DNA of 64,000 nucleotides from a virus: IMG/VR virus record IMGVR_UViG_3300021511_000003, positions 62,001 through 126,000 of that record, one strand, 5' to 3'. A program made the translations under genes and the position numbers. Shown one piece after another: positions 51,290-60,446 of the stretch. Under the pieces are notes generated by a model. That model was not told where the DNA came from, made no database searches, and worked only from the letters and a program-made list of their open reading frames with translations. The stretch's first letter is position 1, and the number at the start of each line of letters is the position of its first letter.

Positions 51290-51748
51290 ATGAGTGATAA
51301 CGAAAAAGATATTCAGGCTTTAATTAAACGGTATAGTGAGCAACAAAGTGCATTTCAACCAAACCCTCAATTTACAGGAAATACAAACCAAGGAATTAAT
51401 TCTCATCAAGGTATAGATAACCAGGGTGTTATTAGTAAAAATACACCATTACCACCAGATATAATGATCCCTCCCAAACCAATTGAACCGGTGCCTGTTG
51501 GTAATATATGCCCGCAATGTAATATGATGCATCCTCCACTTAGACCAGGTGAAAAATGTCCTAATGCAATTACAAAGGCTATAAATGAAGAAAGTAGTGA
51601 CCCCACAATCAATATTAATAAATATCTGGTTTCTCTACAAAATATTCTCATAAGTCAAATTGAAATAAAAAAAATTAAGGATATTAAGAAACTTTATGAG
51701 AACATAACCTTAGAAATAACAAAATATTTGGAGGGATATAGCGAATAA
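51290..51748 (+). CDS. Pro-rich protein with Cys-x2-Cys, 152 aa
   Basis: Begins MSDNEKDIQALIKRYSEQQ, then a Gln/Asn/Pro-rich part and ICPQCNMMHPPLRPGEKCPNA, a possible zinc site. The C-terminal 50 residues are helical. First rightward gene after the divergent promoters. Unknown. Confidence 0.72.
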   Translation: MSDNEKDIQALIKRYSEQQSAFQPNPQFTGNTNQGINSHQGIDNQGVISKNTPLPPDIMIPPKPIEPVPVGNICPQCNMMHPPLRPGEKCPNAITKAINEESSDPTININKYLVSLQNILISQIEIKKIKDIKKLYENITLEITKYLEGYSE

Positions 51749-51756
51749 AGAAGGTA

Positions 51757-51828
51757 ATGAAAGCTTGTGGTCACTATATATTAATTAAAGATTTTGAACA
51801 GGTGAAGGATAATTTATATAATGGTTAA
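51757..51828 (+). CDS. Tiny ORF, 23 aa
   Basis: MKACGHYILIKDFEQ... with AAGG before the ATG; its stop overlaps the next start (ATGGTTAA). Could be a coupling ORF or the broken start of a longer gene. Weak evidence. Confidence 0.3.
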   Translation: MKACGHYILIKDFEQVKDNLYNG

Positions 51829-52024
51829 TAGTAGAACTTTATGTTTTGATGATGTTGTATTTTTTAATTATAATGGTTCGATACCAATATATAAGTTACT
51901 TGCTTTAAAGTATCATGAAACAATTTACAAAGAAGATTATGTAGTAGATCATGAAAAACAAGAAAGAGATCTTATGAATAATTTAATATCAGAGGATTTT
52001 GGAGGTGTTTTTTACCATGAATAA
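51821..52024 (+). CDS. Hypothetical protein, 67 aa
   Basis: MVNSRTLCFDDVVFFNYNG..., acidic, overlapping the next gene by 8 bases. No family recognised. Confidence 0.5.
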   Translation: MVNSRTLCFDDVVFFNYNGSIPIYKLLALKYHETIYKEDYVVDHEKQERDLMNNLISEDFGGVFYHE

Positions 52025-52727
52025 AGTAGAAAATTATATCAATGCTTGTACGTTGAATAATATTCGTAAAAATTCTAATGTTCTTGGTATTATAACTAAT
52101 ACAGAAATAGAAGAAAAGGGAAGAGGTATCGGAACTGTAGTATTATTTGTGAATCTTAAGAAAAAATCATATTTTAAATATGGAGATATTATCACATATA
52201 ATAAAAGTAAATTAAAATGGAGTTCAAAACCAGATAAAGATGGATGTAGATTATATTTGATAAATCCATATTGGTGTTCAGCATATAATCATGATATAAA
52301 AATTCCATGTGATGTTGATGTTTTAAAAAGTTATGAAGAAGGCGGAAATAGAAAATATCACATAGAAACTGAAAAAGTATATATGTCTAAAAAACAATAT
52401 ATCAAAAGATATAATATTGAATTATTTGGAGGTGTAAAATATAGAGTTATTTTAGCATGCCAAAATATGTGGGAACGTATTAATATACACAAAGATTATT
52501 ACAGAGCTTTGAATGAAACATCTAAACATTATATGATTGAACATGAACAATTAAAAAGTTATTATGGTAAATATAAAAATGCTGCTGGTGTTGCTGTAAG
52601 GAAATGGGAAAAATTCAAAGTTGAATATTATACACAAAATCAAAATGAGCAAGCTTTACAATTTAAATTGGATGAGTTAAAAAGTAAAAGTGAATCAAAT
52701 ATTATTAATTTTAAAGCTAATATGTGA
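52017..52727 (+). CDS. Hypothetical protein, 236 aa
   Basis: ATG 52017 follows GGAGGTG. The middle (YFKYGDIITYNKSKLKW) is beta-rich and the last 80 residues are helical and charged. No family recognised. Ends the first rightward operon before a repeat-containing gap. Confidence 0.68.
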   Translation: MNKVENYINACTLNNIRKNSNVLGIITNTEIEEKGRGIGTVVLFVNLKKKSYFKYGDIITYNKSKLKWSSKPDKDGCRLYLINPYWCSAYNHDIKIPCDVDVLKSYEEGGNRKYHIETEKVYMSKKQYIKRYNIELFGGVKYRVILACQNMWERINIHKDYYRALNETSKHYMIEHEQLKSYYGKYKNAAGVAVRKWEKFKVEYYTQNQNEQALQFKLDELKSKSESNIINFKANM

Positions 52728-52834
52728 TGATTTCAGTTGGAATCCAAGGTAGTTGGGACGAGCCAGCTTATAATATATGTAATATATATTATAGCTAATG
52801 ATCTAAGTATATAATAGATGAAATAATATAAAGA

Positions 52835-53023
52835 GTAATAAAAGGAATTAGATTAAAAAATAATTTCAAAAAAAGTATAAGTACAAAAACAACTATTAAA
52901 CTAAAGATATAAATTCAAAAATACAAATAGTAATAAAAGGAATTAGATTAAAAAATAATTTCAAAAAAAGTATAAGTACAAAAACAACTATTAAACTAAA
53001 GATATAAATTCAAAAATACAAAT
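52835..53023 (+). repeat. Tandem duplication, two copies of about 94 bp
   Basis: Copies 52835-52928 and 52929-53023 are identical except for one base in an A run (A5 versus A6). Strongly purine-rich on this strand. No ORF or promoter in it. From 52728 to 52834 I see only AT-rich DNA with a short GGGACGAGCC patch. Confidence 0.9.
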
Positions 53024-53024
53024 A

Positions 53025-53095
53025 GAACCTGACGGTTCAAGTACTTCTCATAAGGCCCTACTCGGGCAGAGCAACCCTTCGGGTTGATCAAGGGC
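53025..53095 (+). other. GC-rich hairpin cluster before the 643-aa gene
   Basis: Three hairpins: GAACC-TGAC-GGTTC (53025-53038), GCCC-TACTC-GGGC (53055-53067) and AACCC-TTCG-GGTT (53073-53085, UUCG tetraloop). GCCCT can also pair with AGGGC at 53091-53095, so two folds compete. It lies just before a promoter element. No known RNA family or U-run recognised. Confidence 0.55.
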
Positions 53096-53096
53096 G

Positions 53097-53110
53097 CTAA
53101 TGGAACAAAT
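53097..53110 (+). promoter_or_regulatory. AACA-type phage promoter element (643-aa gene)
   Basis: Plus strand CTAATGGAACAAAT, then TA at the predicted start, 34 bases before the start codon. Confidence 0.5.
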
Positions 53111-53144
53111 GAATATTAAAGAAATAAATTCAAAGGAGATTTAG

Positions 53145-55076
53145 ATGTACGAAAATAAAGAAAATATAGAATGGTTTAGTCAGACCTTAATGACTTACAA
53201 GGATAAGGTATATGGAACCGATGGTTATTTAAGAATTTCATTGTCTACAAATACTGAAGATTATAAGTTCTTTAATCCACCTTTATTCAACCTTTCAATT
53301 AGCAATAACTATCAAAAAAGCTATAACCTCAACTATCATAATGCAAGTGATCTATTACAAACTTTACGTTTAGTCAAAACTCAAACGAATGGTAATAACT
53401 CTGAAATTCAGAGAAAATATCAAAAGAATATGATGTTATATATCAAATTCTTTGTAGAGAGTAATAATAAAAATTCAGTTGTAGATATAAGATTATTATC
53501 AAACGAAACAGATTTTACGAAGATTATAATTCCAGTTGAAATATTTGCAACTTTAGGAAAATGTTTAAGATATTATGTAGATAATTTTTTTGAACTATGT
53601 ACTAAATTATTAGGTCAATCAATACAATCAAAATCAAATCAGATAATACATCAATTACCATCATTAATAAAAGGGATATCATCTCAGATTGTAGGGCAAG
53701 AAATATCTCCAGATTCCCCCAGGTCGGCGCCTGAGGTTGTAGAACATGCCGTAAAAACTAAAGCAACAATTGCTGATTTAGATAAGTTTTTGGGTGATGA
53801 TATGGAAAATATTACGGTAGCTGAATTAGAAGAAAAAAAGAAACCTCTTGTTGAAGTTGATAGTATATTTGTAAAACGTGTATTAAAAAATGATTTATCA
53901 AATTTTGAAAGTATGTTAAATAATCACTCGATCAATCCAGATCCAATTTTAACGTTATCAAACGAAATTCAAAATACCATTGAACCATATATAAAGGGTG
54001 AATTTTCAATGTTACCAGGGATTAGTGATGATGATATGAAATCATTATTATATATGTCTAAAGTGTTCTATAATACGTCATATTTAAATCATTTGATAAA
54101 TAATAAGGCATTACCATTAAGTATACCTGTATTTAAATATAATAATAAAATTCGAACTCCTGAAAATCAAGAAATCGCATATGATTTATTTCTTTTTAGT
54201 TTATATATTCGTTGTATTAGAAGTCGTCTTGAAGGTAAAACAAGCGATATTATTACAAATAAGGCGTTGTTTCATATTCAATTACGATGTTTTACAGATG
54301 TTTTTGTATTTAGTTTTATAGGTAAAGATGATATTGAAAATTTAAATTCTATAATTTCAAATCGTTATAAATATTTTGATAGTATTGGTGTATTTGATAA
54401 ATATAAACAAATGCTTATAGATAATAAATGCCCTGAAATTAAAGATTTTAATATTTCATCTGCTGTAGATGAAGTAATTGATAAGGTCATTGGTAAATGT
54501 CTTAATATTATGAATTTACATGATAAAGTACATGATAATTTCAGATTACCATCTAAGAATACCTTTAATTTAGAACAAATTATAAATGAGATTATTCCAC
54601 TTGAAGTCGCTGAAAAAATAGGAAAGGATATAACAAATAAAGAAGTATTTGACGAAATTGATAAAAATACCCCAATTTCAAATGAGATTTCAAATTTTTT
54701 CTTTAAAAATAAAACTAAAGTTGGAATAAAAAAAGAAAATATATTTAGTAGTAATCTTGAAAGAATAGTTAATTTTTATTCAGATGAAATACCTGAACAG
54801 TATAAAGATAACTTTATTGAATGGATAAAAAGTCATTCTGAAATTAAAATTGATTTATCAAAAGATGAATTTCCATTTGATGAATTTGGAGATAATATTG
54901 TTAGAGCATTATATTTATGGGACCCACAAGGTGATCCTAAAACTACAAAAAGTTATAAATATTTTCAGATGAAAATACAAGAAGAATTAATGGAAAAGAA
55001 ATTAATCTTGGCAAAAATAAACGTCGAAGATAATAAAGAAAGTAATTCTGGTGATTGGAATTTTTTATCTGAATAA
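53145..55076 (+). CDS. Hypothetical protein, 643 aa
   Basis: Begins MYENKENIEWFSQTLMTYKDK after GGAG. The first 150 residues are beta-rich, then a Pro-containing linker (DSPRSAPEVVEH) and a long helical part with an acidic patch (LGDDMENITVAELEEKKK). The C-terminal tail VEDNKESNSGDWNFLSE is acidic with hydrophobic end, a style seen in single-strand DNA-binding proteins. No domain recognised. Confidence 0.75.
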   Translation: MYENKENIEWFSQTLMTYKDKVYGTDGYLRISLSTNTEDYKFFNPPLFNLSISNNYQKSYNLNYHNASDLLQTLRLVKTQTNGNNSEIQRKYQKNMMLYIKFFVESNNKNSVVDIRLLSNETDFTKIIIPVEIFATLGKCLRYYVDNFFELCTKLLGQSIQSKSNQIIHQLPSLIKGISSQIVGQEISPDSPRSAPEVVEHAVKTKATIADLDKFLGDDMENITVAELEEKKKPLVEVDSIFVKRVLKNDLSNFESMLNNHSINPDPILTLSNEIQNTIEPYIKGEFSMLPGISDDDMKSLLYMSKVFYNTSYLNHLINNKALPLSIPVFKYNNKIRTPENQEIAYDLFLFSLYIRCIRSRLEGKTSDIITNKALFHIQLRCFTDVFVFSFIGKDDIENLNSIISNRYKYFDSIGVFDKYKQMLIDNKCPEIKDFNISSAVDEVIDKVIGKCLNIMNLHDKVHDNFRLPSKNTFNLEQIINEIIPLEVAEKIGKDITNKEVFDEIDKNTPISNEISNFFFKNKTKVGIKKENIFSSNLERIVNFYSDEIPEQYKDNFIEWIKSHSEIKIDLSKDEFPFDEFGDNIVRALYLWDPQGDPKTTKSYKYFQMKIQEELMEKKLILAKINVEDNKESNSGDWNFLSE

Positions 55077-55090
55077 GGAGTTAATTGCGA

Positions 55091-55708
55091 ATGAGTTTGA
55101 ATCTTGGAAAATCATTTAATAGAAGTTATAATTTACGAATACCATTTCTTGATGGTTTTTACAATATTGGAATTTTTCTTAATAAAAAATCAACATTTCT
55201 TTTATTTAGTGTTGATCAAGCAATTAGATGTGGAGGTAGTGAAGGTATTAAAATAAATATGTACAAAAATCTTGAGTCATCAAAATTTTGTGAAACATTT
55301 CTTGAACTTCACAATTTTAGAAAGAGTACATTAGATATTTTAAATCAATTCAAAAATATTAAAGCAGAATATTATCATGAAATTTCATTTGTAATGAATG
55401 AGAGTATTAATTTTTCGAAGATTGAGATAGATGATAAAACTTTGTTTGATTGTTTAAATATTTATGGATTTACTTTAAATTCATACCAAAATGAATTTTT
55501 ATTTATAATAACTGAACGTCAGAATATTGTTAAAAAACTTAATAGAAAAATTGTAAGAACCAGTGGAGTACAAATTGCTACATCTCAAGCATTGCATATG
55601 TTGAATGACTATCATGAAGAAAGTAAAAATTCTGGAAAAGCGGGATTTGAACAAATAGTACCTACGGATATTTTGCATAAAAAGATTATTAAGTTGGATG
55701 AAGAATAA
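55091..55708 (+). CDS. Hypothetical protein, about 205 aa
   Basis: Start is ATG 55091 or TTG 55085 (AAGGAG lies 10 or 4 bases before). Begins MSLNLGKSFNRSYNLRIPF; beta-rich, with NLESSKFCETFLELHNF. Its N-terminal half resembles the opening of the 643-aa protein in style (SLSTN.../NLGKSFNRSY), so the two may be related. Unknown. Confidence 0.7.
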   Translation: MSLNLGKSFNRSYNLRIPFLDGFYNIGIFLNKKSTFLLFSVDQAIRCGGSEGIKINMYKNLESSKFCETFLELHNFRKSTLDILNQFKNIKAEYYHEISFVMNESINFSKIEIDDKTLFDCLNIYGFTLNSYQNEFLFIITERQNIVKKLNRKIVRTSGVQIATSQALHMLNDYHEESKNSGKAGFEQIVPTDILHKKIIKLDEE

Positions 55709-55711
55709 ATA

Positions 55712-56719
55712 ATGTTTTGTGAGTACGGTTGTGGTCAGGAAGCAAAATTTGAAATGAAGAATGGTAAGTGGTGTTGTTCACATCATTGGAATGCTTGTCC
55801 GGAAGTAAAAAAGAATAGACTTGGTAAAAAAAGAAGTGAAGAATCAAAGAAAAAAATGAGTGAGTCACATAAAGGGAAACAACCATGGAATAAAGGTTTA
55901 AAAGATATATACTCAGAAGAAAGTAAAAGAAAAATGGGTAAACCAAGATTTGCTTCTGATAATCCTTTTTTTGGGAAGAAACATACCAGAGAAAGTAAAG
56001 AAAAAATGTCTTTAAAAAGAAAAGGTAAGACATATGAACAAATATACAATAAGGAAACTGCTACAAAAATAATAAACATAAGAAAAGATAAATCATACGA
56101 TCAAATTTATGGACATGAACGTTCATTAATAATAAGAAGTAAACAAAGTAAATCAATGAAATGTAGTGATAGAATTTATAAGAAAATTACAATATCGTAC
56201 TTAAATAAAAGATATTCATTTTTTTCAAAAATAGAAGAAATGAGATATAATCCATATAATAAAAAGGAAATTCAAGTTCATTGTAAAAATTATAATTGTA
56301 AAAACTCTAAAGAACAAAATGGTTGGTTTACTCCTACATATATTCAACTTTATGAAAGAATAAGACAAATAGAAAAAGATTATGGTAATGGTGGTTGTTA
56401 TTTTTATTGTTGTGAAGAATGTAAAGGAGAATGTCCATTATATAGATTAAGAAGTGATCCATTTCAAGAAACTACAAAATCATATACACAATCTGAATAT
56501 CAACAATTTAGAAAATTTGTATTGGAAAGAGATAACTACATTTGTCAATACTGTGGTGAAAAAGCAGACTATGTTCATCATGAAAGACCTCAAAAATTAG
56601 AACCATTTTTTGCACTTGATCCAGATTTAGCATGGTCTGTATGTAAAAAGTGTCATTATAAATGTGGACATAAAAATGAATGTAATACAGGAAACTTATC
56701 AAATATAGTTTGTAAATAA
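55712..56719 (+). CDS. HNH homing endonuclease with NUMOD3 repeats
   Basis: 335 aa. Zinc knuckle CEYGCGQEAKFEMKNGKWCC, repeats ESKKKMSESHKGKQPWNKGLKD and ESKEKMSLKRKGKTYEQIY, middle Cys domain, then YICQYCGEKADYVHHERPQK and WSVCKKCHYKCGH. Four bases after the preceding stop. Confidence 0.88.
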   Translation: MFCEYGCGQEAKFEMKNGKWCCSHHWNACPEVKKNRLGKKRSEESKKKMSESHKGKQPWNKGLKDIYSEESKRKMGKPRFASDNPFFGKKHTRESKEKMSLKRKGKTYEQIYNKETATKIINIRKDKSYDQIYGHERSLIIRSKQSKSMKCSDRIYKKITISYLNKRYSFFSKIEEMRYNPYNKKEIQVHCKNYNCKNSKEQNGWFTPTYIQLYERIRQIEKDYGNGGCYFYCCEECKGECPLYRLRSDPFQETTKSYTQSEYQQFRKFVLERDNYICQYCGEKADYVHHERPQKLEPFFALDPDLAWSVCKKCHYKCGHKNECNTGNLSNIVCK

Positions 56720-56730
56720 GAGGAAAAAAT

Positions 56731-57966
56731 ATGGGAGCAGATCCACAGGGGTTATCTTCACCTCAACGAGAGATGTATTTTTTTATACATAATGTCTATG
56801 CGAATTTTTTTAAAGATAGTCTTGATTATTTTTCTTTACATTTATATCCTAGATTTGAACATAGAGTTGTGGCTACATATGATAAGGCAGTTGAGTATAT
56901 AACAAAGACATGTCAATATAATAGAGAAATGGATCGTCCAACCCTGCCCGCATTAGTTTTAAATCCATCTGGTGAGTTCGATGTAGCTGATGCTAATGCT
57001 GGTGGACGTCAACTTTGGAGGTTCCCTAATTTAGCTCCTGGTATGATCAAAAGAATATTTGATCCTGTATATCAAGATGAAAATAATAAAGTAACAGTTG
57101 GTTTCATTAGAATGCAGGGTGATATTGAATTGATAATGTTACTTAATAGTTTTTATGAATATTGTGATATGAGAATGTTGACACTTCAAATATTTGGTGG
57201 TTATGAAAGATGGATATATCCACAATATTTTACAACTTTTGTTATTCTCCCAGAAGAATTTGTCAACTACGAATATTATAATCCATATACAGGATTAAAA
57301 TATAAATTAGATTGGACAAGTTCTGGAGCTTATGATAAGATAGTTAAATCTACAGCAAAAAATGAACTGGTCATACCGTGTAATATTAAACCAATATACA
57401 AATTAACGAGTGTTAGTGATGCAAGTTCAAGATATGGTGGAACTGATAATCTTGCTGATTGGAGATTGACTGCTACAATTAGATATGAAATCGAAATACC
57501 ATCATATTTAATATTAGAATCAGATTGGTTAGTAAAAGAAATGTCAATTAATCTTAAAGCCGGATCTACATATTCACATTATTCAAATTATGATGTTCCT
57601 GATTTTCAAATTAAAGGAAATGTTAAAAGAGATTGGGGATTAGATGAAACATCAAATTCTACATTAATATTGGATGGGACTTGTGAAGAAACTATGACAC
57701 ATGATGAACATTCATATGTATTTAATACAAGATATTTTCATACTATTAATCAAACACAAATTGATTCAACTGGAGATTTATTAATATCTTTACCTGAACC
57801 TGTTGACGATTTAGCAGGATTTATTGTAAATAGTAAATATGGTCCGATGGATTATGGCGATCATTATTTAATTTCTGATGATGGTGAAGTATTAACTATA
57901 AAAAAAGATACAGTTGAATTAAAAGATGGAATGGTTATTGAATTATATTTTTATAAGAGGGTATAA
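56731..57966 (+). CDS. Putative virion structural protein, 411 aa
   Basis: Begins MGADPQGLSSPQREMYFFIHNVY. Beta-rich, with aromatic-rich stretches and a C-terminal Ig-like end (DDGEVLTIKKDTVELKDG). No catalytic motif. Large phages often have such proteins near tail genes; I infer a structural role. Confidence 0.65.
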   Translation: MGADPQGLSSPQREMYFFIHNVYANFFKDSLDYFSLHLYPRFEHRVVATYDKAVEYITKTCQYNREMDRPTLPALVLNPSGEFDVADANAGGRQLWRFPNLAPGMIKRIFDPVYQDENNKVTVGFIRMQGDIELIMLLNSFYEYCDMRMLTLQIFGGYERWIYPQYFTTFVILPEEFVNYEYYNPYTGLKYKLDWTSSGAYDKIVKSTAKNELVIPCNIKPIYKLTSVSDASSRYGGTDNLADWRLTATIRYEIEIPSYLILESDWLVKEMSINLKAGSTYSHYSNYDVPDFQIKGNVKRDWGLDETSNSTLILDGTCEETMTHDEHSYVFNTRYFHTINQTQIDSTGDLLISLPEPVDDLAGFIVNSKYGPMDYGDHYLISDDGEVLTIKKDTVELKDGMVIELYFYKRV

Positions 57967-57967
57967 A

Positions 57968-59023
57968 ATGATTCAATTATGTGAATATGGTTGTGAAAGA
58001 ATAGCATTATTTCCACCAAGAAAAGGACAAAGAAAATGGTGTTGTTCTGAGAAATTCACACAATGTCCAGCAATGATAACAAAAATGAATATAAAGAAAC
58101 GTGGTCGAAGCTGGGATGAAACGTTAGGCATTGCTGAAGCAAATAAAAAACGAGAAAAGTTAAGAAAAAATATGTTAGAAAATAATCCAATGAATATTAT
58201 GGATCCATGGAATAAAGGAAAAAAAGATATTTATAGTGAAGAAACTTTAAGAAAAATGAAAAATAATCGTTGTAGTAATAAGGGAATTTCATGGAATGAA
58301 TTATATGGTGGTGAAAAAGCTGAGATTTTAAAAAAAGAACAATCTAAAAGAATGACTAAATGGAATAAAGGTCGAAAACCATGGAATGTAAATAAACCAG
58401 GTTGTTTTAATAAAAGAACGTTGAATTTAATGTCTGAAAAAGCAAAAGGTAGAATGAAAGATAGAAAATTAAGAAATAAAATTTCAACTACTCTTAAAAA
58501 AGGAATTGATTATTATTTAGAAACATATCCTTTTTTCTCTAACATAGAAAAAATAAAAGAAGGAAAAAATAAAGAAATATTAGTAAAGTGTAAAAATTGT
58601 GGAAAATATTTTGAACCAAATGGAACTCAGTTATATGAAAGAATTAGACAACTTGAAAAAATTGATGGGAATGATGGGTGTTATTTTTATTGTTCTGAAG
58701 AATGTAAACAACAATGCCCTTTATATAACTTAAAGCAGAATCCTTTAAAAATAACTAAAAAATATTATACAGATGAGGAATATCAAACATTTAGGAAATT
58801 TGTATTGGAAAGAGATAATTATAAATGTCAGTATTGTGGTGAAAAAGCAGAACATGTACATCATGAAAAACCACAAAAACTTGAACCATTTTTTGCACTT
58901 GATCCTGATTTTGCCTGGTCTGTATGTAAAAAGTGCCATTATAAATACGGTCATAAAGATGAATGTTCTACTGGCAAACTATCTAATATAATCTGTGGAG
59001 ATAAAAATAATGAAAAAATATAA
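57968..59023 (+). CDS. HNH homing endonuclease with NUMOD3 repeats
   Basis: 351 aa from ATG 57968, two bases after the preceding stop. Modified zinc knuckle (CEYGCERIALFPPRKGQRKWCCS), PWNKGKKDIYSEETLRKM repeats, GTQLYERIRQLEK, and nuclease YKCQYCGEKAEHVHHEKPQK. Overlaps the Nudix gene by 14 bases. Confidence 0.87.
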   Translation: MIQLCEYGCERIALFPPRKGQRKWCCSEKFTQCPAMITKMNIKKRGRSWDETLGIAEANKKREKLRKNMLENNPMNIMDPWNKGKKDIYSEETLRKMKNNRCSNKGISWNELYGGEKAEILKKEQSKRMTKWNKGRKPWNVNKPGCFNKRTLNLMSEKAKGRMKDRKLRNKISTTLKKGIDYYLETYPFFSNIEKIKEGKNKEILVKCKNCGKYFEPNGTQLYERIRQLEKIDGNDGCYFYCSEECKQQCPLYNLKQNPLKITKKYYTDEEYQTFRKFVLERDNYKCQYCGEKAEHVHHEKPQKLEPFFALDPDFAWSVCKKCHYKYGHKDECSTGKLSNIICGDKNNEKI

Positions 59024-59582
59024 AAACGCATTAATCGAATCTATAATTGGTCATGATGATAAAGTTGAAGTTGTTATGAATGTTGCTGCTGGTGTTATCA
59101 TGAGAATAGATGAGAATAACACCAAACAAATTTTATTGATACAAAGAGCAGAAGATGATCATTGGCCAGGACATTGGGAATTCCCTCGGGGCAAATGCGA
59201 TAAACCAATGGGTGAGAATTTGATAAAATGTTGTAAACGAGAAATTAAAGAAGAGACTGGACTTGATATTGAAGTTTTAACTTTAATTGATAAATTTGAA
59301 TATTTAGCAGATCATGGTAAGAGAAGAAGTATCTGTCATAATTATTTATGTAGAATAAAAGATCCTGAACAAAAGATTAAACTTTCATTTGAGCATCAAG
59401 ATTATCATTGGATAAGTGAAGTTGGTGAAGCTCAATTGATGGTAATGCCAGATCAAAAAAGAACTATTGAAAAAGTATTGAATTCTGATCGTACTATTAC
59501 TAACAACCCTAAAAATGATTTTACAGATAATAACACACAACTTGAAGGATATTTAAAATGGCTTACTATAAAAAACCAATGA
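59010..59582 (+). CDS. Nudix hydrolase
   Basis: 190 aa from ATG 59010 after GGAGATAAAAATA. The Nudix box reads GKCDKPMGENLIKCCKREIK then EETGL, preceded by GHWEFPR. It hydrolyses a nucleoside diphosphate linked to another group; substrate not predictable. The N-terminus MKKYKNALIESIIG could be a leader. Confidence 0.85.
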   Translation: MKKYKNALIESIIGHDDKVEVVMNVAAGVIMRIDENNTKQILLIQRAEDDHWPGHWEFPRGKCDKPMGENLIKCCKREIKEETGLDIEVLTLIDKFEYLADHGKRRSICHNYLCRIKDPEQKIKLSFEHQDYHWISEVGEAQLMVMPDQKRTIEKVLNSDRTITNNPKNDFTDNNTQLEGYLKWLTIKNQ

Positions 59583-59839
59583 CTAAAATTGAGATTCTAG
59601 TTAGAGATAATGATGATCAGTTGGTTAAAATGATTGAATATATTCGAATACTTTCAGCTCCTGGTCATTCATTTGAAGTAATAGTAGATCCTGACAGAAC
59701 AAAGGAAGAAGGAAAAGCAATATTTTTTATGGATGGTGATGGCTCTTTTTTTATTAAAGATATTAAAAAAAATGGTAAAAAAGTGAAAACTAACAAACAT
59801 GGTAAACTCATTGATGAATATTTAAAGATAATAAAATGA
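59558..59839 (+). CDS. Hypothetical protein, 93 aa
   Basis: MAYYKKPMTKIEILVRDNDD... ; small alpha/beta with SFEVIVDPDR. Overlaps the Nudix gene end and the next start (ATGA). Start may also be ATG 59579. Unknown. Confidence 0.65.
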   Translation: MAYYKKPMTKIEILVRDNDDQLVKMIEYIRILSAPGHSFEVIVDPDRTKEEGKAIFFMDGDGSFFIKDIKKNGKKVKTNKHGKLIDEYLKIIK

Positions 59840-60432
59840 TAATTTTAAAGATTAGTGAGAAAGGACATTATATAGAATTTCCAGGAATGTCTCCATTTAG
59901 AACTCCTGCTGAAGTTAATATTTCACATATTAGTATAAATCTCGTCGTATCCAATCTACAATCACAAGGTATTAAAAAATTTAAAATTATTTCTGATACC
60001 AAGGGTAAAGAGACAGTTTTGACTAATAATGATTTTACTGTCGATAATAGAAGCCCTAAAAAACGAAAAATAGATACATATGAAAAAAGAATCGATCAAT
60101 TAGAAACATTAATTGGTAAACTTATTAGACATCAGACGGTTGAACCAGATTCAAATACAGAACAAATTAATAATAAACTAAATAATATTGAAAAGTTATT
60201 AGAAAAACAATCAACAAAAGTAGTTCAATTTACGAAGAAAAAACAAACAAAAAAAATAAAGAAACAGAAGGGACCTGTAATTGAAGAATTGGGTGAAACT
60301 TTTATTCCATCTATTAATGTTGATGCTTTTGAAATGAAGGGTAATGGAACAAAAATAAAAATTGAACAAGATAATTCAAATCTTGATGAAAGTGCTGATT
60401 TATTATCAAGAATTATGCAGGTAGATGATTAA
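59836..60432 (+). CDS. Hypothetical protein with coiled coil, 198 aa
   Basis: N-terminal 45 residues (KGHYIEFPGMSPFRTPAEVNISHI) form a compact beta part; then a coiled coil (KRIDQLETLIGKLIRHQ) and a very basic segment (FTKKKQTKKIKKQKG). Unknown; could be a structural or DNA-binding protein. Confidence 0.68.
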   Translation: MIILKISEKGHYIEFPGMSPFRTPAEVNISHISINLVVSNLQSQGIKKFKIISDTKGKETVLTNNDFTVDNRSPKKRKIDTYEKRIDQLETLIGKLIRHQTVEPDSNTEQINNKLNNIEKLLEKQSTKVVQFTKKKQTKKIKKQKGPVIEELGETFIPSINVDAFEMKGNGTKIKIEQDNSNLDESADLLSRIMQVDD

Positions 60433-60446
60433 GGAGGTAGTATTTA

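Noticed and set aside
52835-53023. CRISPR array
   Set aside because: Only two direct, adjacent copies without spacers; no cas1/cas2. The Cas4-like nuclease at 28822 stands alone.
53025-53095. Intrinsic terminator or known riboswitch
   Set aside because: No U-run follows the hairpins, and no purine, preQ1, SAM, or GEMM signature is present; left as an unnamed structure.
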